64,000 bases of DNA from Bradyrhizobium diazoefficiens (GTDB lineage: Bacteria > Pseudomonadota > Alphaproteobacteria > Rhizobiales > Xanthobacteraceae). Shown here piece after piece: positions 1 through 8,124 of this stretch. Position 1 is the stretch's first letter, and each line of letters begins with the position of its first letter. The stretch spans positions 434,001 to 498,000 of the forward strand of contig NZ_JAFCKW010000001.1 of NCBI RefSeq assembly GCF_018129965.1. The letters are read 5' to 3'. The notes beneath the pieces were generated by a model. That model was not told the origin of the DNA, made no database searches, and was given only the letters and a program-made list of their open reading frames with translations. The position numbers were made by a program, and so were the translations under genes.

Positions 1-507
1 TACATGGATATCTTCCAGCCGCAGCGACGCGCCATCCTGGCGAAGGCACGCAACACACTGCTGTTTCGGGCGCTGGGCGACGAGGATTGGGTGCTGTGGC
101 TGGACGTCGACGTCGAGGAATATCCCGCCGACATCATCGAGCGCCTGCTGGCCGTGGGGCGCGACATCGTCCATCCGAACTGCGTGACCGACTATGGCGG
201 CCCCAGCTTCGATCGCAACGCCTGGAGCGATGGCGGTCGCCTGCATATGAGCGACATGCGCGGCCAGGGCCTGGTCAGGCTCGAATCCGTCGGGGGAACG
301 ATGCTGCTGGTACGGGCCGACCGCCATCGGGAGGGATTGGTGTTTCCGCCGTTTTTCTATGGCGCCCGCAGCCGCTGGATCAGGGATCCGCATCCGCTGA
401 CCGGCGCGGCGAGCGGGGAAATCGAAACCGAAGGCCTCGCCATGATGGCCAAGGACATGGGCATCGAATGCTGGGGCCTTCCCGACCTGGAGATCCTGCA
501 CAAGTGA
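1..507 (+). CDS. Anp1/Mnn9-like glycosyltransferase, 5' end outside window
   Basis: C-terminal part of a glycosyltransferase resembling the fungal Anp1/Mnn9/Van1 mannosyltransferase family. The visible 168 residues include WLDVDVEEYP, with a DxD-type metal/nucleotide-sugar motif, a downstream HPNC segment, and GGTMLLVRADRHREGLVFPP, which is very typical of this family. The reading frame is open to base 1 and family members are usually near 300 residues, so roughly the first half is missing. The first visible ATG at base 4 is probably internal. The sugar and acceptor cannot be told from sequence. Family assignment is from recognised motifs. Confidence 0.75.
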   Translation, partial: YMDIFQPQRRAILAKARNTLLFRALGDEDWVLWLDVDVEEYPADIIERLLAVGRDIVHPNCVTDYGGPSFDRNAWSDGGRLHMSDMRGQGLVRLESVGGTMLLVRADRHREGLVFPPFFYGARSRWIRDPHPLTGAASGEIETEGLAMMAKDMGIECWGLPDLEILHK

Positions 508-546
508 GGCGCTGCCCGCATTGACCTGCAGCGACGATCCACCGAC

Positions 547-1113
547 TCACGCCTCCCCGCGCAGCCACGCCTTCATCTTCTGCAACAGACCATGCGGCAG
601 CTCATCGACGGAGCCCGGTTCGGCCGGTGTCAGCGTCTGCAGGACGGCATCGATATCCTCGGTGGCGAGCGGCGGCGTAATGTCGGCGTCGGTAGGCGCG
701 AGGCCGGCGGCCGCGAGCGCGATCGGACCGATCTGCGTCAGGAACACGCGCTCGTACTCACGCGACAACCGTGCGAGCGCGTCCTCGAGCGGTAGCCAGT
801 CGACGGCCTTGATGTCGTTCATCAGCTTGCGGACCGGCCCGCCCTCGGCCTCCATGCGCCAGAAATGCACGACCTTGGCGCGGCCGCCCGACTGATAGAC
901 GAGCGTGCCCAGAAATTCGTGGATGGCGACCTCGTGGCCGGTCTCTTCCAGCACCTCGCGGTGCGCGGCCTGCTTCGGCGTTTCGCCGTCGTCGAGCTTG
1001 CCCTTGGGCAAGACCCATTCGTTGCGCTTGCGCTGGCGCACGATGGCGATCAGCGGCGGCGCGCCACGCCGCAACACAATCCCACCCGCCGCCATCACCG
1101 GCGCCCGCGCCAT
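547..1113 (-). CDS. NUDIX hydrolase
   Basis: The protein carries a complete Nudix box, GKLDDGETPKQAAHREVLEE followed by TG, matching GX5EX7REUXEEXGU. It would hydrolyse a nucleoside diphosphate linked to another group; the substrate is unknown. Translation could begin at a TTG at 1146, but the ATG at 1113 (MARAPVMAAGG) is preferred because the fold begins at about that point. It lies 66 bp downstream of psd on the same strand (33 bp if the TTG is used) and is probably co-transcribed. The C-terminal 60 residues beyond the Nudix fold look poorly conserved. Confidence 0.85.
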   Translation of the reverse strand: MARAPVMAAGGIVLRRGAPPLIAIVRQRKRNEWVLPKGKLDDGETPKQAAHREVLEETGHEVAIHEFLGTLVYQSGGRAKVVHFWRMEAEGGPVRKLMNDIKAVDWLPLEDALARLSREYERVFLTQIGPIALAAAGLAPTDADITPPLATEDIDAVLQTLTPAEPGSVDELPHGLLQKMKAWLRGEA

Positions 1114-1179
1114 CACCAGACCCGTATCGTCAATTCGTCCCCGCAAACGATATAGGCGGCGGGGACGGCGGATTGAAGA

Positions 1180-2043
1180 CTAGTTTTTGCGCAGCAGCGC
1201 TTGACCCGCCCGAATGCGGGTGCCTTCGGCGATGCCCTCGCAGAAGGTGAAGTCGCCGGGCGCCAGGATGATGATCGTGGAGCCGTGCTCGAACCAGCCG
1301 AGCTCCTCGCCCTTGGTCACGTTGACGTCGCACGGGAAATTGACCGGCCCCTTCGTCTGCGCGTTCAGCACCATGTCGAGGAAATGCAGGCGGATGCTAG
1401 CGACCAGGATCGCGGCGACCGGCACCAGCGTCACGGCTTCGCCGGAGCTGAGATGCGTGCGGATCACCGCGCGCTCGTTCTTGCAGAACAGCCGCTCGAC
1501 CCGCTTCAGCGCAATCGGATTGACGTTCCAGACGTCGCCATGGATCAAGGTGACGCGCTCGATATGCGCATCATAAGGCGCGTGGAAGCGGTGATACATG
1601 CTCGAGGTCAGCCGCAACGTGACGAAGCTTCCGTTGCGGTGCTGATCGACCAGCGCGGAATCGCCGAGCAGGTCGAGCAGCGAATAGGGCGCGCCCTTGA
1701 CCTGGAACAGCTCGGTGTCCGCGATCCGGCCATGGGCGCCGACGATGCCGTCGGAGGGACTGGCGACGACGGACAGGTCCGGATCGAACGGCCGCAGGCC
1801 CGGCTTGAGCTCCCGGGTGAAGCAATCATGCAGGCTCCTGAAATGGGTCTTGCGCGCCTCCGACAGATCGAGGTCCGAGAACAGCTTCCACAGCGCGATC
1901 GAGCCGTCGCGAACGAGCGGGTTCTCGATCTTGGAGAACCAGCCCATGAAGCGGGTCAGGGCCGCGCGGGGGATGCGGTTGGTCAACAGGAAGTTGAGGT
2001 CTTCCTGCTGGGTGAAAGAGGCGATGAGGGCTTTGACTGTCAT
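1180..2043 (-). CDS. psd: Phosphatidylserine decarboxylase proenzyme
   Basis: Converts phosphatidylserine to phosphatidylethanolamine at the membrane. The 287-residue protein has the family N-terminal half and a C-terminal WFEHGSTIIILAPG motif. The G-S-T sequence is where the proenzyme self-cleaves to make the pyruvoyl group on the new alpha chain. Length matches type I bacterial Psd. The gene begins only 35 bp from the divergent aminotransferase gene. A phospholipid-type methyltransferase gene lies about 3.5 kb away, which fits the PE to phosphatidylcholine route known in bradyrhizobia; that functional link is inferred. Confidence 0.92.
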   Translation of the reverse strand: MTVKALIASFTQQEDLNFLLTNRIPRAALTRFMGWFSKIENPLVRDGSIALWKLFSDLDLSEARKTHFRSLHDCFTRELKPGLRPFDPDLSVVASPSDGIVGAHGRIADTELFQVKGAPYSLLDLLGDSALVDQHRNGSFVTLRLTSSMYHRFHAPYDAHIERVTLIHGDVWNVNPIALKRVERLFCKNERAVIRTHLSSGEAVTLVPVAAILVASIRLHFLDMVLNAQTKGPVNFPCDVNVTKGEELGWFEHGSTIIILAPGDFTFCEGIAEGTRIRAGQALLRKN

Positions 2044-2078
2044 GAATCTGTCAGCTCGCAGTATTAGCGCTTGTTGTC

Positions 2079-3743
2079 ATGGAAACGACACTCCCGATTC
2101 TCTCATTTTCCGTGGCCGCCGCAGCGTCCGCTGCCGCCGCCTTCCCGAAGCTAAAGGCGCGTATCGCACTCTCCCGCGCCAAGCACCGCTCGCTCGCCGG
2201 GCATTCCAAGATGTCGCGCCGGGTGGCAAAGCTGCTGCCTTTCTACGAGTTCGAAGGCGACGGCTACTTCGCCTGCGACGGCGCGCCGGCGGACATCGCG
2301 GCCCGGCGCAAGGACGGTTTCTTCCGCCTCGCCGGCCTCTACGCCGAGCGCTACCCCAAGGGCCGCGCGATGACGAAGGAAGCGGCGGAGACGATCTCCG
2401 ACCTGCACTTCACCGAGACCTACCGCGTGCCGTTCCAGTTCTCGCGTCTCGTCCGCGAGCATCTGGGCACCTCGACCTTCATGGAATCGTCCAGCGGCGT
2501 CACCGTCACGGATGTCGACGGCAACACCTCCTACGACCTCACGGGGTCCTACGGCGTCAACATCTTCGGCAACGACTTCTACAAGGAGTGCATCGAGGGC
2601 TCCGAGAAGCGGGCGCATGCGCTGGGTCCGGTGCTCGGTCCCTACCATCCCGTCATCCTCGAGAACGTCCAGCGGCTCTGCCAGATCTCGGGCCTCGACG
2701 AAGTCTCGTTCCACATGTCCGGCACCGAAGCCGTGATGCAGGCGGTGCGGCTCGCGCGCTACCACACCAAGCGCACGCATCTCGTCCGCTTTGCGGGGGC
2801 CTATCACGGCTGGTGGGGCGACGTGCAGCCCGGCGTCGGCAATCCGATTGCCGCGCACGAGACCTACACCCTCGCCGAGATGTCCGAGAAGACGCTGCAC
2901 GTGCTGCGCACGCGCAAGGACATCGCCTGCGTGCTGGTCAATCCGCTGCAGGGCCTGCATCCGAACGGCAACGCGCCCGGCGATTCCTCGCTGGTCGATT
3001 CCTCCCGCGGCGGCAATTTCGACCGCGCGGCCTATACGGATTGGCTGAAGAAGCTGCGCGAGGTCTGCACCGAGCGCGGCATCGTGCTGATCTTCGACGA
3101 GGTGTTCGTCGGCTTCCGCCTCGCCGCCGGCGGCGCCCAGGAATATTTCGGCATCAAGGCCGACATGGTGACCTACGGCAAGAGTCTCGCCGGCGGCCTG
3201 CCGGTCGGCGTCGTCTGCGGCAAGAAGGACTTGATGCGGCGCTTCCGCGACGACCGTCCCGCCGACATCTGCTTTGCCCGCGGCACCTTCAACTCCCATC
3301 CCTACGTCATGACGGCGATGGACGAATTCCTGAGCCGGCTCGCCAGCCCCAACTTCCGCGCCATCTATGACGGGCTGGAGGCGACCTGGAACGGCCGCGC
3401 GCAGAAGCTCAACCGGATGATGGAGGACGCCGGCCTGCCGGTGCGGTTCGCCAATCTCTCGTCGATCTGGACGGTGAAATACACCACCCCGTCCCGCTAC
3501 AATTGGATGCTGCAATACTATCTGCGCGCCGAAGGCCTGTCGCTGAGCTGGGTCGGCACCGGCCGGCTGATCTTCAGCCTGAACTACACGGATGCCGATT
3601 TCACCGAGGTCGCCGAGCGCTTCGTCCGCGCCGCCGAAAAGATGAAGGCCGACGGCTTCTGGTGGCACGACGGTGTGCTCACCAACAAGCAGATCAAGCG
3701 GCAGATCCTCAAGGAGATGCTGGCCAAGCGCCTCGGGCGCTGA
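2079..3743 (+). CDS. Class III PLP aminotransferase (GSA-aminomutase-like), long form
   Basis: A 554-residue protein with a class III aminotransferase core: substrate and PLP region SFHMSGTEAVMQAVR, AYHGWWGDVQ, the FDEVFVGFR aspartate motif and the PLP lysine in TYGKSLAGGLPVG. It resembles glutamate-1-semialdehyde aminomutases but has about 100 extra N-terminal residues, starting with an Ala-rich hydrophobic stretch that may be a membrane anchor. It is therefore unlikely to be the housekeeping HemL. It is divergent from psd and convergent with the lipid-type genes, suggesting an amino-group transfer linked to lipid or envelope metabolism (inference). No clear ribosome binding site precedes the ATG at 2079. 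Confidence 0.8.
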   Translation: METTLPILSFSVAAAASAAAAFPKLKARIALSRAKHRSLAGHSKMSRRVAKLLPFYEFEGDGYFACDGAPADIAARRKDGFFRLAGLYAERYPKGRAMTKEAAETISDLHFTETYRVPFQFSRLVREHLGTSTFMESSSGVTVTDVDGNTSYDLTGSYGVNIFGNDFYKECIEGSEKRAHALGPVLGPYHPVILENVQRLCQISGLDEVSFHMSGTEAVMQAVRLARYHTKRTHLVRFAGAYHGWWGDVQPGVGNPIAAHETYTLAEMSEKTLHVLRTRKDIACVLVNPLQGLHPNGNAPGDSSLVDSSRGGNFDRAAYTDWLKKLREVCTERGIVLIFDEVFVGFRLAAGGAQEYFGIKADMVTYGKSLAGGLPVGVVCGKKDLMRRFRDDRPADICFARGTFNSHPYVMTAMDEFLSRLASPNFRAIYDGLEATWNGRAQKLNRMMEDAGLPVRFANLSSIWTVKYTTPSRYNWMLQYYLRAEGLSLSWVGTGRLIFSLNYTDADFTEVAERFVRAAEKMKADGFWWHDGVLTNKQIKRQILKEMLAKRLGR

Positions 3744-4064
3744 GGCCTTCGCACACCTGGCACCGATCACCGCCTGCCCTTCTCCCTCGCCCCGCTTGCG
3801 GGGAGAGGGTCGGGGTGAGGGGGACTCTCCGCGCAATCGGTGAGAGTTGGCGGACACCAAGCCAGCAGCGCCCCCGCGAAGACTCCTCCTCACCCGGCTT
3901 TGCGCGACGCACAAACCCGACCTCTCCCCGCAAGCGGGGCGAGGTGAAGAGAGCGCACCGCTCCACAGGTTCACTTTAAAGTATCCCCAAGACGTGGATG
4001 CCCGGGACAAGCCCGGGCATGACGCAATTATCAGACATCGGAGTGATGTGTTTACGCGGCGCGC
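3744..4064. repeat. Intergenic region made of two repeat families
   Basis: This 320-bp stretch between convergent genes holds no credible gene. From about 3778 to 3950 two arms (CCTCGCCCCGCTTGCGGGGAG and its inverse near 3924-3947) form a long imperfect inverted repeat. From 3991 to 4024 there is a GTGGATGCCCGGGACAAGCC hairpin ending in GGGCATGACG. Related copies of both families occur elsewhere in the window (12.6, 47.6, 55.5 kb and 18.4 kb). Confidence 0.75.
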
Positions 4065-4736
4065 TCAGGCGTGCTGCTCTTCGAGCGCAGCCTCGTCCAT
4101 GAAGCCCAGCGTATGCTCGGGATTGAGATGCAGGCCGGGATCCATCAGCTCGCCGCGCATCAGCGCCAGCGGCGCATTGCGATACAGCATCAGGTCGTGG
4201 AACGGGTCGGTCAGGATCTTGGTCATCCAGACGAGGCCGGTCTCGACGTCGCGGATGAAGAACAGGTGCACGGTGCGGAACAATAGACCGCCGCCGCCGA
4301 CCACGAGCCAGATCTTGGCGACCTGCCGCATGAAGTCGGTCGCGCTGGCCCAGGGGGTGAACAGGCCGAACAGCGTGGGGTCGGCCAGCAGCACCAGCGG
4401 CGACAGCGCCCAGATCGACATCAGCACCACCTTGCGCTGGAGGTTGTAGCCGACCTTGATCTCTTCCTTGTGCTCGTGCGTGGCCTGGTTGATGTGGTCG
4501 TAGCCGTGCGGCTCGAAGAAGAAATGACCGGCCTGGCGCGAGGTCATCGAGACCAGCCAGCCGACCAGGGCCGAGACCACGGGATCGATGAACAGCCAGA
4601 CATAGGCGAAGAGGAAGCTCAGCGCGCTGATGAAGTGCAGGCTCTGGTTGATGCGGCTGTGGTGATAGTAGCGATGGTCGTCCCAGCGCTGGATCCGCAG
4701 CTGCTCGAGATAATTCTTGATCATGCTCTCCCCCAA
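4065..4736 (-). CDS. Mpo1-like integral membrane protein
   Basis: A 223-residue protein with about four hydrophobic segments. Near the N-terminus is YYHHSRINQSLHFISALSF, and later GHFFFEPHGYDHIN. This spacing of histidines (HH, H, then GHxxFE) recalls the Mpo1/YGL010w (DUF962) family, whose yeast member is an iron-dependent dioxygenase acting on 2-hydroxy fatty acids. The match is by eye and only moderate. It is the third gene of a same-strand set after a GT4 glycosyltransferase and a methyltransferase, so a role in membrane lipid chemistry is plausible. It ends with an acidic tail. Confidence 0.6.
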   Translation of the reverse strand: MGESMIKNYLEQLRIQRWDDHRYYHHSRINQSLHFISALSFLFAYVWLFIDPVVSALVGWLVSMTSRQAGHFFFEPHGYDHINQATHEHKEEIKVGYNLQRKVVLMSIWALSPLVLLADPTLFGLFTPWASATDFMRQVAKIWLVVGGGGLLFRTVHLFFIRDVETGLVWMTKILTDPFHDLMLYRNAPLALMRGELMDPGLHLNPEHTLGFMDEAALEEQHA

Positions 4737-4848
4737 AATGCGTTCGGGTCGGGAATTACAGGGATTCGATGTAAGCCGTATGACATCATCATCTTGTCAT
4801 GTGACGATGTGCAGCGGCGCGATGACGCACGCGACGCGTGGGCGGAAG

Positions 4849-5538
4849 TCAGGCCGCCTTGGCGACGTCGACCTTGCGGAAGCGCACCAGCGAGAAATGG
4901 CCGAGCGGCGGAATCAGACGACGCTCGGCGAGCTCGACGCCCTTCGCGCCGGAGAGCCACTTCGCATAGCGCGACCAGGCGAACTCGGCGGTGCGGAAGC
5001 CGAGCGGGCGCACCACCGGCTGGAGCTTCTGCTCGATGAAGCGGCGCACGCCGGCATCGGCGCTGACGCGGGTCAGGATGATGAGCTCGCCGCCCGGGCG
5101 CAGCACGCGGGCGAATTCGTCGAGCGCGACTTCCGGATTCGGCACCGCCGTGACGACATATTGCGCCATGACGACGTCGAAGGAATTGTCGGGAAATTCG
5201 AGCTTCTCGGCGTCCATCACCGCGAGACCCTCGACGTTCTTCAGCTTGCCGTCGGCGACGCGCTGGCGGGCCTTGTCCAGCATCGCTTCCGAGATGTCGG
5301 TGCCGAAGATGCGCACATGCGGCGCGTAGAGCGGCAGCGAGATGCCGGTGCCGACGCCGACCTCGAGCACCCGGCCGCCGATCTTGTTGGTGGCCGCGAT
5401 CGCAGCCTGACGGCCCTTGGCGAACACGCCGCCGAACACGAGATCATAGACCGGCGCCCAGCGGTCATAGGCCTGCTCGACGGTGCCACGGGTGAGGTCA
5501 AGCTGCTGGGTGCCGTCAAGGTTCATGATCTTAGCCAT
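4849..5538 (-). CDS. Class I SAM methyltransferase, PmtA/UbiE-like
   Basis: A 229-residue Rossmann methyltransferase. Motif I is VLEVGVGTGISLPLY, followed by an acidic motif II (FGTDISEAML) and the post-I motif MDAEKLEFPDNSFDVV. The layout resembles the Rhodobacter-type, UbiE-like phosphatidylethanolamine N-methyltransferases (PmtA) of alphaproteobacteria, which make phosphatidylcholine from PE. The neighbouring psd and lipid-type genes support this reading. Ubiquinone methylation (UbiE) is less likely because the ubi context is absent. The gene is 36 bp downstream of the GT4 gene and 112 bp upstream of the Mpo1-like gene, suggesting one transcript. Confidence 0.8.
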   Translation of the reverse strand: MAKIMNLDGTQQLDLTRGTVEQAYDRWAPVYDLVFGGVFAKGRQAAIAATNKIGGRVLEVGVGTGISLPLYAPHVRIFGTDISEAMLDKARQRVADGKLKNVEGLAVMDAEKLEFPDNSFDVVMAQYVVTAVPNPEVALDEFARVLRPGGELIILTRVSADAGVRRFIEQKLQPVVRPLGFRTAEFAWSRYAKWLSGAKGVELAERRLIPPLGHFSLVRFRKVDVAKAA

Positions 5539-5574
5539 CGATATGGTTCTCGCTGTGGTTCAAAACGGATGGAA

Positions 5575-6627
5575 TCAACCGCGTACCGGCCGCCGCGCCA
5601 TGACCGGCGAGGCGCGCAGGACGCGGCTGGGCTGAAGTGAGGTGAGGTTTCCGACGAACTGGCGCGCGCTGTTTTCCCAGGAGCGCTCCAGCGCGAAGTT
5701 GCGGCAGGTCTCGCGCGACATGGTGAGCGCGCGCAGGCACGCGTTACGCAGATCGTGGTCGATCGCGCCGATCGGATGATCGGCAATGACGTCCTTGGGG
5801 CCCGTGACCGGAAACGCCGCAACCGGCGTACCGCAGGCAAGCGCCTCGAGCTGCACCACGCCGAATGTGTCGGTCAGGCTCGGGAACACGAAGACGTCGG
5901 CGGCCGCGAGGTGCGAGGTGAGGTCCGCGCCCTTCTTCTCGCCGAGGAAGACGGCATCCGGATACTTCTTTTCCAGCGCCGCCTTCTGCGGGCCGTCGCC
6001 GACGACGACCTTGGTACCGGGCAGATCGAGCGACAGGAAAGCTTCGAGATTCTTCTCGACCGCCACCCGGCCCATGGTCATGAAGATCGGGCCCGGCAGG
6101 TCGAGCTTGGCCGGGCTGTCCGGGTGAAAGAGCTCCGTGTTGACGCCGCGGGTCCAGAAGCCGAGTCGCTTGAAGCCGCGCTCGGACAGCTCCTGCCGCA
6201 GCGAGGGCGTCGCCACCATCGTCATCGCGGCGGCATCATGGAAATGGCGCAGCACAGCATAGCCGACGGCGGCGGGGATCCCGGTCCGCACCGAGACATA
6301 TTCCGGAAAGCGCGTCGTGTAGGAGGTGGTGAAGGCCAGCCCGTTGCGGCGGCAATAGGCGCGCGCGGCCCAGCCGATCGGGCCCTCCGTCGCGATGTGC
6401 AGCGCCTCGGGCGCCGCCTGCTCGATCCGCCGCGCGATCTCCTTTCGCGACGGCAGCGCGATGCGCAGGCCGGGATAGGTCGGCAGCGGCCATGACCGAA
6501 AGCCGTCGGGCGTCAGGAAGTCGATCTCGACGTCGAGCGCCTTGGCGGCGTGCGCCAGCGAAGTCAGCGTCCGGACTACACCGTTGACCTGCGGATGCCA
6601 GGCGTCGGTCGCGATTAATACCCGCAT
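5575..6627 (-). CDS. GT4-family glycosyltransferase
   Basis: A 350-residue GT-B glycosyltransferase. The N-terminal MRVLIATDAWHPQVNGVVRT is the usual acceptor-domain start of GT4 enzymes. The C-terminal nucleotide-sugar domain has GRVAVEKN, VVVGDGPQ and the E-x7-E-type motif FPSLTDTFGVVQLEALACG. An upstream in-frame start at 6672 would add 15 residues unlike any GT start, so ATG 6627 was chosen. Relatives include mannosyl- and glycolipid-forming enzymes. With the downstream methyltransferase and Mpo1-like gene it may glycosylate a lipid (inference). Sugar donor unknown. Confidence 0.82.
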   Translation of the reverse strand: MRVLIATDAWHPQVNGVVRTLTSLAHAAKALDVEIDFLTPDGFRSWPLPTYPGLRIALPSRKEIARRIEQAAPEALHIATEGPIGWAARAYCRRNGLAFTTSYTTRFPEYVSVRTGIPAAVGYAVLRHFHDAAAMTMVATPSLRQELSERGFKRLGFWTRGVNTELFHPDSPAKLDLPGPIFMTMGRVAVEKNLEAFLSLDLPGTKVVVGDGPQKAALEKKYPDAVFLGEKKGADLTSHLAAADVFVFPSLTDTFGVVQLEALACGTPVAAFPVTGPKDVIADHPIGAIDHDLRNACLRALTMSRETCRNFALERSWENSARQFVGNLTSLQPSRVLRASPVMARRPVRG

Positions 6628-6900
6628 GGGGAAATCCCGAGAGTTGGATGATTCTCGGCTTACGACCATCAACCAGGGATATTTCAGGCGTGTGACGTCA
6701 CATAAATGTCGGCCCGTTGTTTTGTTCGTTAACGAGCTGCCAAGGCCACGAAACTGTCATGAAACAATCCTTTCCGCGATGAAACCGTTTTCGGTTTTCC
6801 GCGCAAACGTCCCGAAACTTTTTTCAGCTAGTCATCCAGGCAACGGAGCACCGAAACGGTGCCGGGGTGACCAAGAAACACCGCACAACAGGGGCGACCA

Positions 6901-7605
6901 ATGTTCAATCCGGGCAGGTTCGGAACGTATGCGCGCGCACTTGGTGCCGCCGCGATATCAGCAATCGCTTTCGCCGGTGCGGCCGATGCCGCGCCCGTAC
7001 AACTCTTCCCCTTCTTCCAGCCGCTGCCGCCGGTGGCCGCGCCGCTGCAGCCTTACCAGCCCTATCAGGCGACGCCCGATCAGGCCGCACCCTCCGATGA
7101 TCAGGATGCGGTCGAGATGCCCGCCCGTTTCCGCCGCCAGACGGTCGCTTACGCGACGCGCGAGGCCCCCGGCACCATCATCATCGATACGCCCAACACC
7201 TATCTCTATTACGTGCTGGGTAACGGCCAGGCGGTTCGCTACGGCATCGGCGTCGGCCGCGATGGCTTCACCTGGTCCGGCACGCAGTCGGTGACGAAGA
7301 AGGCCGAGTGGCCGGATTGGACCCCGCCGCCGGAAATGATCGTCCGCCAGCCCTATCTGCCGCGCCACATGGCCGGCGGCCCCGGCAACCCGTTAGGGGC
7401 GCGCGCCATGTATCTCGGCGGCACCATCTACCGCATCCACGGCACCAACGCCCCCGACACGATCGGCAAGCACGTCTCCTCCGGCTGCATTCGCCTCACC
7501 AACGATGACGTCACCGACCTCTATTCCCGCGTCAACGTCGGCACCAAGGTGATCGTGCTGCCGATGACGGAGCGGAGAGCGGATCTCGGCGCTGCGACGC
7601 GGTAA
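6901..7605 (+). CDS. Exported L,D-transpeptidase (YkuD/ErfK family)
   Basis: A 234-residue periplasmic protein. A signal peptide (residues 1-31, ending near GAADA) is followed by a Pro-rich linker and a YkuD domain with the catalytic pattern RIHGTN and SSGCIRL, including the nucleophile Cys and the conserved Arg two residues after it. Such enzymes make 3-3 peptidoglycan cross-links or attach proteins to peptidoglycan. A GGGGCGA ribosome site precedes ATG 6901. A closely similar catalytic domain occurs in the gene at 45313-46512. The gene stands alone, with a strong terminator right after it. Confidence 0.9.
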   Translation: MFNPGRFGTYARALGAAAISAIAFAGAADAAPVQLFPFFQPLPPVAAPLQPYQPYQATPDQAAPSDDQDAVEMPARFRRQTVAYATREAPGTIIIDTPNTYLYYVLGNGQAVRYGIGVGRDGFTWSGTQSVTKKAEWPDWTPPPEMIVRQPYLPRHMAGGPGNPLGARAMYLGGTIYRIHGTNAPDTIGKHVSSGCIRLTNDDVTDLYSRVNVGTKVIVLPMTERRADLGAATR

Positions 7606-7630
7606 CGCGACAAACGGGATTGAGACGCGA

Positions 7631-7658
7631 ACGGCCCCGGCGACACCGGGGCCGTTTT
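7631..7658 (+). terminator. Rho-independent terminator of the L,D-transpeptidase gene
   Basis: A perfect 10-bp stem (ACGGCCCCGG / CCGGGGCCGT) with a CGACA loop, followed by TTTT, 25 bp after the stop codon. Confidence 0.85.
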
Positions 7659-7679
7659 AGTTTGCGGTCCGGGGTTCGC

Positions 7680-7845
7680 GGCGCATCCTTCGAGACGCCC
7701 GCCTTCGGCGGGCCGTCAGGATGGGGGCGGAGGGCGCGGCCGCTAATCCATCCAAAGCTCTTGCGCAAAGCCGCAGCTGCCAATTAGCCTCATCCTGAGG
7801 AGCGCGCCTTGCGCGCGTCTCGAAGGACGAGGCGTTCACGCCGGC
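7680..7845. repeat. Dispersed inverted-repeat element
   Basis: The left part (GCATCCTTCGAGACGCCCGCC) and right part (GCGTCTCGAAGGACGAGG, with CATCCTGAGGAGCGCGCC) are inverted relatives of each other. This is a common intergenic repeat style in bradyrhizobia. No gene is seen here. Confidence 0.55.
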
Positions 7846-7863
7846 GGAAATAGATCAGGTGCG

Positions 7864-8124
7864 TCACCCCTCCGGGACCAGCCTCATCCACGCCCCCGAA
7901 TGAAACACACCCATCAGCAGATACATCGGCACCATGCCGCCGAGCAAAGAGCCGTGTCCGGCGGCGCACACCATGTCCGCCGGAGCGTTGCCGATGACAG
8001 CCGTCAGCACCGCCATGATCGCGAAGGTCGGCGTGGCCGCCAAAGCCAGCCACCTCGCGAGGCGGCGCGCGGCCGTGGTGCCATCATGACTGGCGCCGGC
8101 GGCCGCGCTGCCCGGAGCGGTCAC
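7864..8124 (-). CDS. Small two-helix membrane protein
   Basis: An 86-residue protein with a polar Ala/Gly-rich start and two hydrophobic stretches (about residues 22-42 and 52-72), so probably inserted in the inner membrane. The start is GTG at 8124, which overlaps the TGA stop of the DUF899 gene as GTGA, a strong sign of translational coupling. I do not recognise the family. The coupling suggests it assists or anchors the thioredoxin-like protein upstream. Confidence 0.7.
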   Translation of the reverse strand: MTAPGSAAAGASHDGTTAARRLARWLALAATPTFAIMAVLTAVIGNAPADMVCAAGHGSLLGGMVPMYLLMGVFHSGAWMRLVPEG

